42,432 bases of DNA, taken from assembly GCA_017470055.1 (NCBI GenBank), contig JAFUFD010000083.1, positions 1 to 42,432 of the forward strand, in the 5' to 3' direction. Shown here piece by piece: positions 1 through 8,139 of the stretch. Source of the stretch: Prevotella sp. (GTDB lineage Bacteria > Bacteroidota > Bacteroidia > Bacteroidales > Bacteroidaceae). The translations under genes were made by a program, and so were the position numbers. Every line of letters begins with the position of its first letter. The first letter of the stretch is position 1. The notes beneath the pieces were generated by a model. The model was not told the DNA's origin and made no database searches. It saw nothing but the letters and a program-made list of their open reading frames with translations.

Positions 1-198
1 CGGAAAAGTCCAAATAAATTTGGCTTTTCTCTCATTTCTTCGTAACTTTGGTTTCACCGAACTTACTCAGCATTCGGAAAAGTCCAAATAAATTTGGCTT
101 TTCTCTCATTTCTTCGTAACTTTGGTTTCACCGAACTTACTTAGCACTCGGAAAAGTCCAAATAAATTTGGCTTTTCTCTCATTTCTTCGTAACTTTG
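1..198 (+). repeat. 74-bp tandem promoter-bearing repeat, 2 full and 1 partial copy
   Basis: Copies start at 1, 75 and 149 with an exact 74-bp period; the third stops matching after base 198. The first 50 bases are identical in all three copies. The remaining 24 bases differ at only two sites between copies 1 and 2. Each copy contains an imperfect inverted repeat (AAAAGTCCAAAT, AA, ATTTGGCTTTT, one bulged base). Each also contains a complete Bacteroidota promoter: TTTG at 19-22, 93-96 and 167-170, then 20 bp, then TAACTTTG at 43-50, 117-124 and 191-198. The array may continue to the left of the window. Confidence 0.93.
167..198 (+). promoter_or_regulatory. folP-proximal promoter (third repeat copy)
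   Basis: TTTG (167-170), a 20-bp spacer and TAACTTTG (191-198) match the Bacteroidota housekeeping promoter. Transcription normally starts a few bases after the -7 box, and the folP ATG is only 8 bases after it. Transcripts from this copy would therefore have almost no leader, while the two upstream copies would give leaders of roughly 75 and 150 bases that include the inverted repeat. The leader lengths are inferred. Confidence 0.75.
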
Positions 199-206
199 TG
201 GCTGAT

Positions 207-1052
207 ATGGATTATACGCTCAATTGCAACGGAAGATTATTGGATCTCAGCACCCCTCAGGTGATGGGAATCTTGAACGTGACGCCCGACTCGTTCTATG
301 CGGGAAGTCGGAAGCAGTCAGAGCAGGAAATCGTGGCGCGTACCCATCAGATATTGGAGGAGGGCGGTACCATCCTTGACGTGGGTGGATTCTCGACCCG
401 TCCTGGCGCACAGGAGGTGGATGAGGCGGAGGAGATGAGACGGTTGCGCTATGCTCTCGCCCTTGTCCGTCGTGAGGCTCCTGATGCGGTGGTCAGTGTC
501 GATACCTATCGCCCTGCTGTGGCTCGTATGGTGGTGGAGGAGTTTGGCGTGGATATCATCAACGATGTCAGTGAGGGTGGTATCACAGGTATTGTGAATA
601 CCCCTTTGGAGCAAGAGGCGGGCACGGTGCCTGCGATGTTCAGGATGGTGGCTCGCCTGCGTGTACCTTATATATTAATGTCTGTCCAGCCTACGATACG
701 GGAGATGCTATTGTGTTTTGCCCGTGAAGTGGATATGTTGCGCTCCTTGGGACAGAAAGACATCATCCTTGACCCTGGCTTCGGCTTTGGCAAGACGTTA
801 GAGCAAAACTATGAGGTGATGCGTGACTTGGACCAGTTGCGGTTGGTGCAGTTGCCGGTGTTGGTGGGTGTCTCGCGAAAGTCGATGATTTACAAGAAAC
901 TGGGCTTTGAGCCTACTGATGCGCTGAATGGTACGACCGTGCTGAACACGGTTGCGCTCCAGAAAGGGGCAAGTATTCTGCGTGTCCATGATGTCAAAGA
1001 GGCTGTGGAGTGCGTGAAGATAATGGCTGCGACCATGTCGCAGTATAGATGA
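207..1052 (+). CDS. folP: Dihydropteroate synthase
   Basis: This cytoplasmic enzyme of folate synthesis joins p-aminobenzoate to hydroxymethyl-dihydropterin diphosphate, giving dihydropteroate; sulfonamides target it. The 281-residue product has the family signatures in order: GILNVTPDSF at residues 21-30, the GGFSTRPG loop near 60, a D-I-I-N-D segment near 110, DPGFGFGKT at 189-197 and SRKS at 223-226. The ATG at 207 was chosen because the family begins just before an N-G-R-L-x-D-L-S segment. A TTG at 168 would extend the frame, but it lies inside the promoter. cdaA follows 16 bp downstream and is probably co-transcribed. The triplicated promoter directly upstream is unusual. The family assignment is secure. 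Confidence 0.95.
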   Translation: MDYTLNCNGRLLDLSTPQVMGILNVTPDSFYAGSRKQSEQEIVARTHQILEEGGTILDVGGFSTRPGAQEVDEAEEMRRLRYALALVRREAPDAVVSVDTYRPAVARMVVEEFGVDIINDVSEGGITGIVNTPLEQEAGTVPAMFRMVARLRVPYILMSVQPTIREMLLCFAREVDMLRSLGQKDIILDPGFGFGKTLEQNYEVMRDLDQLRLVQLPVLVGVSRKSMIYKKLGFEPTDALNGTTVLNTVALQKGASILRVHDVKEAVECVKIMAATMSQYR

Positions 1053-1068
1053 CATAAAAGGAGTTGCT

Positions 1069-1842
1069 ATGTTTTTTGACTTTGGAATAAAGGATATCAT
1101 TGACATCACCCTTGTCGCCCTGATGTTGTATTACATCTATCGGCTGATGAAGGAGTCACGGTCGTTGAATGTTTTTATTGGTATCATGATGTTCGTGGTG
1201 CTTTGGCTGCTGGTCTCCCAGGTATTAGAGATGCGCCTGTTAGGCTCTATCATGGACAAATTGGTCAGTGTGGGAGTGATCGCCTTGATCATTCTTTTCC
1301 AAGACGACATTCGTAAATTCCTATATAACCTTGGCGCCCATGAGCGAATGCGCACGCTGACTCGTTTCTTAGGACGAGGTAAGTCGGGCAATGCTGAGGA
1401 GTTAAAGAAAATGATAATGCCGATAGTGATGGCCTGCCTGAATATGAGCAAGCGCAAGGTGGGTGCCTTGATTGTCATAGAGCGGAATATGCCATTGGAT
1501 GATATCGTGGCGACAGGTGAGCGGATAGATGCGAATATCAGTCAGCAACTCATAGAGAATATCTTTTTCAAGAACTCCCCACTGCATGACGGAGCCATGA
1601 TTATCTCCAACAAACGTATTGAGGCGGCTGGCTGCATCCTGCCAGTCAGTCATAACTTGGATATTCCCAAAGAACTTGGTCTGCGCCATCGTGCCGCCCT
1701 CGGTATCTCGCAGGAGTCCGATAGTGTCGCTATCGTCGTCAGTGAGGAGACGGGTGGCATTACTGTTGCTATCAAGTCAGAACTCCAAGTTCGTTTGACG
1801 GCAGAGAAACTGGAGAGCATCCTGACAAAAGAAATGATGTAA
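1069..1842 (+). CDS. cdaA: Diadenylate cyclase, CdaA/DacA type (DisA_N domain)
   Basis: It makes the second messenger c-di-AMP from two ATP at the inner membrane. The 257-residue product has three N-terminal hydrophobic segments (about residues 8-26, 33-53 and 57-78) followed by a DisA_N catalytic domain. The two catalytic signatures are intact: D-G-A at 174-176 and R-H-R at 206-208. The ATG at 1069 follows an AAAGGAG ribosome-binding sequence, strong for this phylum. The gene lies 16 bp after folP in a likely two-gene operon. No CdaR-like partner gene is visible in the window. c-di-AMP is linked to osmotic and cell-wall homeostasis in other bacteria; its targets here are unknown. Confidence 0.92.
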   Translation: MFFDFGIKDIIDITLVALMLYYIYRLMKESRSLNVFIGIMMFVVLWLLVSQVLEMRLLGSIMDKLVSVGVIALIILFQDDIRKFLYNLGAHERMRTLTRFLGRGKSGNAEELKKMIMPIVMACLNMSKRKVGALIVIERNMPLDDIVATGERIDANISQQLIENIFFKNSPLHDGAMIISNKRIEAAGCILPVSHNLDIPKELGLRHRAALGISQESDSVAIVVSEETGGITVAIKSELQVRLTAEKLESILTKEMM

Positions 1843-1890
1843 ATAATATTAAATTAGGAATCAGAAATTAGGAATTAGAAATTTAATTTG

Positions 1891-1898
1891 TACCTTTG
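1891..1898 (+). promoter_or_regulatory. Candidate pta-ackA promoter (-7 box)
   Basis: TACCTTTG matches the TAnnTTTG -7 box and sits 43 bp before the pta start. No clear TTTG lies at the -33 position. The flanking 1853-1884 stretch is an AT-rich direct repeat (ATTAGGAATYAGAAATT, nearly twice). Confidence 0.55.
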
Positions 1899-1941
1899 CA
1901 TCTCATGAGATATACTTAAAACTAATAATAAAAAACAAACT

Positions 1942-2952
1942 ATGGATTTATTAAGTCAAATCGTAGCGCGCGCTAAAGCAAACAAGCAGCGCATCGTGCT
2001 CCCAGAGGCAGAGGAGGAGCGTACATTGTGTGCGGCAGACAAGGTACTTGCCGACGACATCGCAGACATTATTCTGATTGGTAACCCAGAGAAGGTGCAT
2101 GCCCTCGCCAAGGAGAAGGGCTTGCAGCATATCGACAAGGCTACGCTCATCGACCCGGAGAACTGTGAGAAGAGTGAGGAGTATGCCCAGTTGCTCGCTG
2201 AGTTGCGTAAGAAGAAGGGCATGACCATCGAGCAGGCTCGTGAGTTGGTGAAGAACCCCTTGTATTTAGGTTGTATGATTATCAAGACCGAGGGTGCTGA
2301 CGGACAGATCAGTGGTGCACTGTCTACCACTGGTGACACGTTGCGTCCTGCCTTGCAGATCATCAAGTGTGCTCCTGGCATCACTTGTGTCAGTGGTGGT
2401 ATGCTGCTGATCTCTAAGCAGAAGCAATATGGTGAGGATGGTGTCCTCGTTGTGGGTGATGTCGCTGTGACCCCCATGCCCGATGCTGCCCAACTCAGTC
2501 AGATCGCCGTATGTACCGCTCAGACCGCTAAGTCGGTGGCTGGCTTCGCAGACCCACGTGTCGCTATGCTGAGTTTCTCTACCAAGGGCTCTGCTACCCA
2601 TGAGGTGGTAGACAAGGTGATTGAGGCTACTAAACTCGCCAAGGAACTCGACCCGTCACTGAAGATTGACGGTGAGTTGCAGGCTGACGCAGCCCTCGTT
2701 CCCGGCGTAGGTGCCAAGAAGGCTCCAGGCTCAGAGATCGCTGGTCATGCAAATGTTCTCGTATTCCCCAACCTGGAGGTAGGTAACATAGGCTATAAAC
2801 TCGTGCAGCGTTTAGGTGATGCCATCGCTATTGGTCCTATCCTGCAGGGTATTGCGCGTCCTGTCAACGACCTCTCCCGTGGCTGCTCTGTAGAGGATAT
2901 CTACTACATGGTTGCCATCACGGCTTGTCAGGCAATGGATGCGAAGGCTTAG
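1942..2952 (+). CDS. pta: Phosphate acetyltransferase
   Basis: It converts acetyl-CoA and phosphate to acetyl phosphate and CoA, the first step of the acetate-forming, ATP-yielding branch of fermentation. The 336-residue product is the short form, made of the catalytic PTA_PTB domain alone, unlike the roughly 700-residue enterobacterial enzyme with regulatory N-terminal domains. It starts with the usual D-L-L-S-Q-I-V-A segment and keeps the conserved S-G-A-L-S-T-T-G-D region near residue 128 and the C-terminal N-D-L-S-R-G-C motif. ackA follows 26 bp downstream, as in most fermentative Bacteroidota, so the two are almost certainly one operon. Confidence 0.95.
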   Translation: MDLLSQIVARAKANKQRIVLPEAEEERTLCAADKVLADDIADIILIGNPEKVHALAKEKGLQHIDKATLIDPENCEKSEEYAQLLAELRKKKGMTIEQARELVKNPLYLGCMIIKTEGADGQISGALSTTGDTLRPALQIIKCAPGITCVSGGMLLISKQKQYGEDGVLVVGDVAVTPMPDAAQLSQIAVCTAQTAKSVAGFADPRVAMLSFSTKGSATHEVVDKVIEATKLAKELDPSLKIDGELQADAALVPGVGAKKAPGSEIAGHANVLVFPNLEVGNIGYKLVQRLGDAIAIGPILQGIARPVNDLSRGCSVEDIYYMVAITACQAMDAKA

Positions 2953-2978
2953 TTTAGCGTTTAATGTTTAGAGAAGAT

Positions 2979-4169
2979 ATGAAGATATTAGTATTGAATT
3001 GTGGCTCGTCCTCTATCAAGTACGCTTTGTACAACATGGACGACAAGAGTGTGATGACCAGTGGCGGCGCAGAGCGTGTGGGCTTGGACGGTGCCTTTGT
3101 GAAAGTGAAACTTGCCAATGGCGAGAAGAAGCAGATTATGCACGACATCCCTGAGCATACAGAGGGTGTGAAGTTCATCTTCTCCCTGCTGACTGACCCG
3201 GAGATTGGTGTCATCAAGGACCTGAAGGAGATTGACGCTGTGGGACATCGTATGGTGCATGGTGGCGAGAAGTTCAATAAATCAGTGATTCTGACGGATG
3301 AAGTGCTGAAGGCTTTTGAGGAGTGTTCTGACCTCGCTCCACTGCACAACCCCGCAAACCTGAAGGGTGTGAATGCCGTGAAGGAGTTGATGCCAGGTCT
3401 GCCTCAGGTAGGTGTCTTCGATACCGCTTTCCATCAGACCATGCCCGCCAAGGCTTATATGTACGCTATTCCTTATGAGTTATACGAGAAGTACGGCATC
3501 CGTCGCTATGGCTTCCATGGCACCTCCCACCGTTATGTGTCAGCACGTGCCCTTGAGTTCCTCGGTCTGAAGCCAGAGGGAACCAAGGTGATTACCTGCC
3601 ATGTGGGTAATGGTGGCTCTATCGCCGCTGTCGTTGACGGTAAGTGTGTAGACACCTCCATGGGTCTCACTCCGCTGGAGGGACTGGTGATGGGTACTCG
3701 TGCCGGTGATATCGACGGTGGTGCTGTGACTTTCATCGAGAAGAAACTCGGACTGGACGCTGATGGTATGTCCAACCTACTCAACAAGAAGAGTGGTGTT
3801 GCCGGTATCACTGGCGGTTCCTCAGATATGCGTGACGTAGAGAATGCCGCTAAGGAGGGCAACGAGCGTGCTAAACTCGCTCAGGATATGTATTTCTACC
3901 GCATCAAGAAGTACATCGGTGCCTATGCTGCCGCCATGGGCGGTGTTGATGTCGTTGTCTTCACCGCTGGCGTCGGTGAGAACCAGATCAGCATGCGCTC
4001 CGAGGTTTGCAAGGGCTTGGAGTTCCTGGGTATCAAGTTCGACGAGTCTAAGAACAATGTCCGTGGTGAGGAGGCAATCATCTCCGCTGACGACTCTAAG
4101 GTGAAGGTCGTTGTCATCCCAACGGATGAGGAGTTGATGATTGCTACTGATACGATGAATCTATTGTAG
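2979..4169 (+). CDS. ackA: Acetate kinase
   Basis: It transfers phosphate from acetyl phosphate to ADP, giving acetate and ATP, and completes the Pta-AckA pathway. The 396-residue length is normal for the family. Visible signatures are the N-terminal L-V-L-N-C-G-S-S-S-I-K-Y phosphate-binding segment, G-H-R-M-V-H-G-G, the GFHGTSHRYVS signature, C-H-V-G-N-G-G-S and the C-terminal F-T-A-G-V-G-E-N segment. The ATG at 2979 was preferred over the one at 2964 because the family begins M-K-I-L-V-L-N and a purine-rich GAGAAG lies just before it. A strong hairpin terminator follows 20 bp after the stop codon. Confidence 0.95.
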   Translation: MKILVLNCGSSSIKYALYNMDDKSVMTSGGAERVGLDGAFVKVKLANGEKKQIMHDIPEHTEGVKFIFSLLTDPEIGVIKDLKEIDAVGHRMVHGGEKFNKSVILTDEVLKAFEECSDLAPLHNPANLKGVNAVKELMPGLPQVGVFDTAFHQTMPAKAYMYAIPYELYEKYGIRRYGFHGTSHRYVSARALEFLGLKPEGTKVITCHVGNGGSIAAVVDGKCVDTSMGLTPLEGLVMGTRAGDIDGGAVTFIEKKLGLDADGMSNLLNKKSGVAGITGGSSDMRDVENAAKEGNERAKLAQDMYFYRIKKYIGAYAAAMGGVDVVVFTAGVGENQISMRSEVCKGLEFLGIKFDESKNNVRGEEAIISADDSKVKVVVIPTDEELMIATDTMNLL

Positions 4170-4188
4170 TAGAGTAATGTTATATTGT

Positions 4189-4220
4189 AACGGGCTTGTC
4201 GATGGACAAGCCCGTTTTTT
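4189..4220 (+). terminator. Rho-independent terminator after ackA
   Basis: A perfect 12-bp stem (AACGGGCTTGTC, loop GATG, GACAAGCCCGTT) runs directly into a T run. It lies between the convergent ackA and kdgK genes. The minus-strand side lacks an equally good T run, so it mainly serves ackA. Confidence 0.9.
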
Positions 4221-5226
4221 ATAGAAGTGCCAGCACCTCATCCTCTGTCGAGAGGTTGAAGTCTCCGCTGATAGTGCTTTTCAGGGTTGAGGCCGCTAAC
4301 GAGAAGTCAAGACATTGCTGGTCGTTGTCCTTCCTGTTCAGGTAGGCATGGAGATAAGCGGAAAGATAAGCGTCACCGACACCCATAGGATCGATGACAG
4401 GGTTGATGTCGTAAATCTTAGTCGTGAAGAGACGTTCCCGATTATAGAGAACCCCACTCAGCAGGTGGTGGTTGGTGGACACCTCGTTGCGCAGTCCTAA
4501 GATAAACTTCTGGCAGCGGGGGAATTTTTCTGCTATCTGCTCGAACATCCTCGTATAGGCGACAGCGTTAATGGGGTAGTCGGAGGACTCCGCCAAGAAG
4601 GGGATGCGTGGCAGTCCACTGGACAGTTCCCACTCCCCTGCGTCTCCGAAGATGACATCGCTATACGCCATCAGTCGGGGAAGTACCTCGGCAGCCTTGG
4701 CACCGTAGTTCCATAGGTTCTTGCGGTAGTTGATGTCGCAGGCAATCGTCAGTCCCATCTCATCAGCGATACGCACCGCCTCGAAGGTTGCGTCAGCGGC
4801 ATTTTGCGACAAGGCGCAGGTGATGCCAGAGCAGTGGAACACATCCACGTCACGGAAGACCTCTCGCCAGGGAATCATACCGGGCTTCAGCGTATAGAAA
4901 GCGGAGTCTTTGCGGTCATACACTATCCGAGGGGAGCGTAGGGATGCCGCCTGCTCGAAGAAATAGGTGCCGATGCGCTCGCCGCCCCAACAGACGAAAC
5001 GGGTGTCAAGCCCCATCTCACGCAGTTTCAAGATACACGCCTGTCCCATGGCGTTCTGGGGAAGGCGTGTCACATAGCGCACCTCATTGCCTAAGATGGA
5101 GAGCGAGACAGCGGCATTCGCCTCACTGCCCCCATAGTTGGCGCTCATTGTGTTTCCTTGAGAGACTCTTAGATTGTCGTCCTTCGAGAAGCGAAGTAAT
5201 ACCTCGCCAAAAGTTACTATCCTCAT
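4219..5226 (-). CDS. kdgK: 2-Dehydro-3-deoxygluconokinase-like PfkB sugar kinase
   Basis: This is a ribokinase/PfkB-family kinase. The probable reaction is ATP-dependent phosphorylation of 2-keto-3-deoxygluconate to KDPG, used in uronate and pectin catabolism. The 335-residue product begins with M-R-I-V-T-F-G-E, has the N-terminal G-G-S-E-A-N-A-A-V motif of the PfkB substrate lid and A-C-D-I-N-Y-R-K-N-L-W, typical of the KdgK subgroup. The C-terminal catalytic motif is P-M-G-V-G-D-A-Y, with Val in place of the usual Ala in GAGD. Substrate choice rests on family resemblance only. It is the last gene of a minus-strand group after lpxH (6-bp gap); its 3' end abuts the ackA terminator. Confidence 0.8.
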   Translation of the reverse strand: MRIVTFGEVLLRFSKDDNLRVSQGNTMSANYGGSEANAAVSLSILGNEVRYVTRLPQNAMGQACILKLREMGLDTRFVCWGGERIGTYFFEQAASLRSPRIVYDRKDSAFYTLKPGMIPWREVFRDVDVFHCSGITCALSQNAADATFEAVRIADEMGLTIACDINYRKNLWNYGAKAAEVLPRLMAYSDVIFGDAGEWELSSGLPRIPFLAESSDYPINAVAYTRMFEQIAEKFPRCQKFILGLRNEVSTNHHLLSGVLYNRERLFTTKIYDINPVIDPMGVGDAYLSAYLHAYLNRKDNDQQCLDFSLAASTLKSTISGDFNLSTEDEVLALL

Positions 5227-5232
5227 AAACTG

Positions 5233-5997
5233 TTATGGTTGGCTCTCTCCCTCTACATATTCCTCTAAGAACATGTGCTCACCATCATAGACGGCATAGG
5301 TGAACTGGCTGATCCAGTCGCCGAGAATCATCAGACGGGTGTGGCGTGCCAGTTTGATGTCGAGTTCGATATGGCGGTGTCCGAAGATAAAGTAATCGAT
5401 ATTGGGATGCTCCTTGATATAGTCCTTGGCAAAGAGTACCAGATGCTCTTTGTCCTCTCCTAAGTAGACGGGCTCGTCCGTCTCTTTGTGCTTGATATAA
5501 CTGTGCTTCGCCCAAGCGAGTCCGAAACTCAATCCCCAACGGGGGTGAAGGGCGGAGAACAGCCATTGGCATACCCTGTTATGGAAGATGGCACGAATCA
5601 CCTTGAATGACTTATTGGGGTCGCCCATGCCGTCACCATGCGCCAGGAAGAACTCCTTGCCGTAAATCTCCGTCGTCTCCGGCTTCTTATGCAGGATGAC
5701 CCCACACTCCTTCTCTAAATACTCGTATGCCCAGATGTCATGGTTGCCAGTGAAGAAATGCACCTCCACGCCCATGTCCGTCAGTTCTGAGAGTTTCCCT
5801 AAGAAGCGAGTGAACCCTTTGGGCACCACGTATTTGTATTCATACCAGAAATCGAACATGTCGCCTAACAGGTAGATGGCGGCAGCCTTCCCCTTGATGC
5901 TGTCGAGGAAACGCACCAGCCGCCTTTCCTGCATCCGTTGATGCGGAATGGCAAGTGACCCAAGGTGGGCATCGGAAAGGAAATAGACATTCTTCAT
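5233..5997 (-). CDS. lpxH: UDP-2,3-diacylglucosamine diphosphatase, LpxH type
   Basis: It is a calcineurin-like metallophosphoesterase that hydrolyses UDP-2,3-diacylglucosamine to lipid X in lipid A synthesis at the inner membrane. In the 254-residue product the metal-binding signatures appear in order: S-D-A-H-L-G near residue 8, G-D-M-F-D-F-W-Y near 45, G-N-H-D near 80, a H-G-D-G segment near 120 and G-H-R-H near 205. The paired F-D-F-W-Y motif is typical of LpxH rather than of general phosphoesterases. It is one base downstream of the DUF59 gene and 6 bp upstream of kdgK, so the three form a tight operon despite unrelated functions. Confidence 0.9.
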   Translation of the reverse strand: MKNVYFLSDAHLGSLAIPHQRMQERRLVRFLDSIKGKAAAIYLLGDMFDFWYEYKYVVPKGFTRFLGKLSELTDMGVEVHFFTGNHDIWAYEYLEKECGVILHKKPETTEIYGKEFFLAHGDGMGDPNKSFKVIRAIFHNRVCQWLFSALHPRWGLSFGLAWAKHSYIKHKETDEPVYLGEDKEHLVLFAKDYIKEHPNIDYFIFGHRHIELDIKLARHTRLMILGDWISQFTYAVYDGEHMFLEEYVEGESQP

Positions 5998-5998
5998 A

Positions 5999-6319
5999 TT
6001 AATCCAGTCCTAATTCGACTCTTGCCTCCTCGCTCATCATGCTCTGGTCCCAGGCAGGCTCGAAGACGAGGTTGACATTGGCGGAGGTGATGCCTGCCAC
6101 GCTCTCCACTTTCGTGCGTACATCCTCTAATATGAAGTCGGCGGCAGGGCAGTTAGGCGCTGTGAAGGTCATCTCCAACGCTACCGACGCATCCTCCTGC
6201 ACGTCAATCTTGTAGATCATGCCGAGGTCGTAGATATTAACGGGAATCTCTGGGTCGTAGACGGTTTTGAGCACGTCTACGATTCGCTCTTCCAGTTGTG
6301 TCTTTTCTTGTTGTGTCAT
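5999..6319 (-). CDS. DUF59/MIP18-family Fe-S cluster assembly protein (SufT-like)
   Basis: This 106-residue cytoplasmic protein belongs to the DUF59 family, whose members help mature iron-sulfur proteins. It shows the family hallmarks D-P-E-I-P-V-N-I-Y-D-L-G near residues 22-33 and the T-A-P-N-C-P segment with the conserved cysteine near residue 57. The 106-residue length is that of a stand-alone domain. It is the first gene of the minus-strand operon with lpxH and kdgK. A -7-like box lies 19 bp upstream. Which client proteins it serves cannot be read from the sequence. Confidence 0.88.
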   Translation of the reverse strand: MTQQEKTQLEERIVDVLKTVYDPEIPVNIYDLGMIYKIDVQEDASVALEMTFTAPNCPAADFILEDVRTKVESVAGITSANVNLVFEPAWDQSMMSEEARVELGLD

Positions 6320-6337
6320 TGCTTCCTAAATTTTCTG

Positions 6338-6345
6338 CAAAGATA
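6338..6345 (-). promoter_or_regulatory. Candidate -7 box for the DUF59-lpxH-kdgK operon
   Basis: On the minus strand this reads TATCTTTG, matching TAnnTTTG, and lies 19 bp before the first gene. No clear -33 TTTG is visible at the right distance, so the call is moderate. Confidence 0.5.
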
Positions 6346-6427
6346 GGAAATTATTGGAACTTATGGGCATGTTTGTCATAAAAAGTGGCAAAAGGGTTAA
6401 AAAACACTAAAAAGTAATGATAGACAG

Positions 6428-6458
6428 TTTGTTATACAAAAATATATCAATATCTTTG
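6428..6458 (+). promoter_or_regulatory. Promoter of the pilus operon
   Basis: TTTG (6428-6431), a 19-bp spacer and TATCTTTG (6451-6458) form a good Bacteroidota promoter, 45 bp before the first pilus-operon gene. No other convincing promoter was seen between here and the giant adhesin gene, so the 15-kb block may be one transcription unit. Confidence 0.75.
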
Positions 6459-6503
6459 TATGACGATAGTTATAACTACTAACTCTAGACTATAGATTGT
6501 TTA

Positions 6504-8088
6504 ATGATAAGGAAAAAGATGAGAGGCCGTATCGGACTTGCCGTGACAATGCTGTTTATTGTCTCGACATTCAAGGTGCAGGCACAGACAGTAGGTCTGA
6601 AAACCAATTTACTTTATGATGCCACGACGACCCCGAACCTCGGCTTGGAGGTTTCCCTTGGCGGGCATTCCAGTGTGCAGGTATTCTATGGCTATAACCC
6701 TTGGAAGTTCAGTGACCGCAAGTCCCTGCGCCATTGGTCGGTGATGCCAGAGTACCGCTATTGGAAACGTAAGCCTTTCGAGGGATGGTTTGGAGGAATC
6801 CATCTGGTCGGTGGTGAGTTTAACGTGGGGGGGGGTGACTCTTCCTCTTGGAATCTATAAGTCCATCAAAGACACCCAGAATGAGGGAACCTATTATGGT
6901 GGTGGACTGACCTTAGGCTATGCCTGGTCTATCGGTTGCCACTGGAACTTGGAGGCAGCCATTGGTGTGGGGTATGTGCATAGCAAGTTCGACAAGTATG
7001 TGAACGAGTATTGCGGTGATTTCTTAGGGACTCACCATAAGAACTATGTGGGTCCCACCAAACTCGCCTTGAATATCGTCTATCTGTTTGGCAACGGTCG
7101 CTGTGCGAAGCCTGAGGTCATAGAAGTGCCCACGACGAACGAGATCGCCTTCAAGCCTCGCTTTGCCCTTCCTTTCTTCGAGCCAGTGGCAGAGCCGGGT
7201 AAGGAACGTGCGTTCAATGGCTCCGCCTTCCTCGACTTCCCTGTCAACAAGACTGTTATCTATCGTGACTACCGTAACAATCAGGCGGAGTTGGACAAGG
7301 TGGTGGAGACGGTGCGTGAGATCAACAGCGATCCCAATATCACCATCACCCGTCTGACGATTCATGGCTATGCCTCTCCAGAGGGCTCTTATGCCAACAA
7401 CACCCGTCTGGCAAGGGAGCGTTCCGCCGCTTTCATGGAGTACCTGCGCTCACTGTTCAGTTTCAGCGACGAGGTGACGGACGTGCAGTCGACCCCAGAG
7501 GACTGGGACGGACTGCGTCGTGCCGTGGAGTCGGGGAGCCTACCTCACCGTACAGAATTGCTTGCCGTCATCGACTCCAACCTGGAGCCCGATGCCAAGG
7601 ACAGGAAACTGCGGAAAGACTATCCGCAGGACTATGCCGTTATCCTGAAGGATATCTATCCTGCCTTGCGCCATTCCGACTATACCGTCAATTACTCCAT
7701 CCGTCCGTTCACAGCGGAGGAGGCACGTGAGTTGATCAAGACGAAGCCACAGCAACTCAGTCTGAATGAGATGTTCCTCGCCGCCCAACTCTGCGAGCCC
7801 GGCTCACAGGAGTATAACGACATCTTCGCCACTGCCGTCAGGATGTATCCCGACAGTGAGACCACCAACCTCAATGCCGCCATCATCGCCTTGCAACGGA
7901 AAGACCTCAGCGAGGCGGAGCGTTACCTGCAGAAGGCAGGCGACAGTCATCAGGCACTGAACGCCCGTGGTGTCCTTGCCGCCTATCAGGGTAAGATGGA
8001 CGAGGCACGTCGCCTGTTGGAGGAGGCACAGCAGCAAGGCAGTGCCGATGCCGCTCGTAACCTGAATGAGTTACGTCTCATGCAATGA
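6504..8088 (+). pseudogene. DUF3575/OmpA-like envelope protein, frameshifted at a G9 tract
   Basis: As given, the gene is split into an N-terminal part (6504-6860, 118 codons) and a C-terminal part in another frame (open from about 6790 to 8088). Reading eight instead of nine G at 6827-6835 restores one 527-residue protein. The N-terminus has a signal peptide ending V-Q-A-Q and a DUF3575 beta-barrel-like domain that spans the break. Near residue 305 lies an OmpA-like segment (GYASPEGSYANN, then R-L-A-R-E-R-S-A), and the last ~90 residues are TPR-like helices. Such proteins commonly accompany FimA/Mfa1-type pili and are thought to act at the outer membrane. It is the first gene behind the operon promoter. 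The state could be a phase-off allele, a true pseudogene or a sequencing error. Confidence 0.85.
6827..6835 (+). repeat. Homopolymer tract of nine G at the frameshift
   Basis: Nine consecutive G follow codon 107 of the DUF3575 gene. Nine G lead to a stop at 6860; eight would restore the full frame. Both flanks are clean coding sequence in their respective frames, which places the shift exactly in the tract. Confidence 0.95.
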
Positions 8089-8139
8089 AGTGAAACCAGA
8101 GAATAACAAGATAAAACAATAACTAAAAACATTAAGAAT

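Noticed and set aside
1-198. CRISPR array
   Set aside because: The 74-bp units are contiguous with no unique spacers, and they carry promoter motifs.
168-206. TTG start that would extend folP by 13 codons
   Set aside because: It lies in the -33 box of the proximal promoter, and the extra residues do not resemble the family N-terminus.
1956-2477. Antisense 173-residue frame across pta
   Set aside because: It is a shadow of the strongly conserved pta gene, with Ser/Pro-rich content and no recognisable motif.
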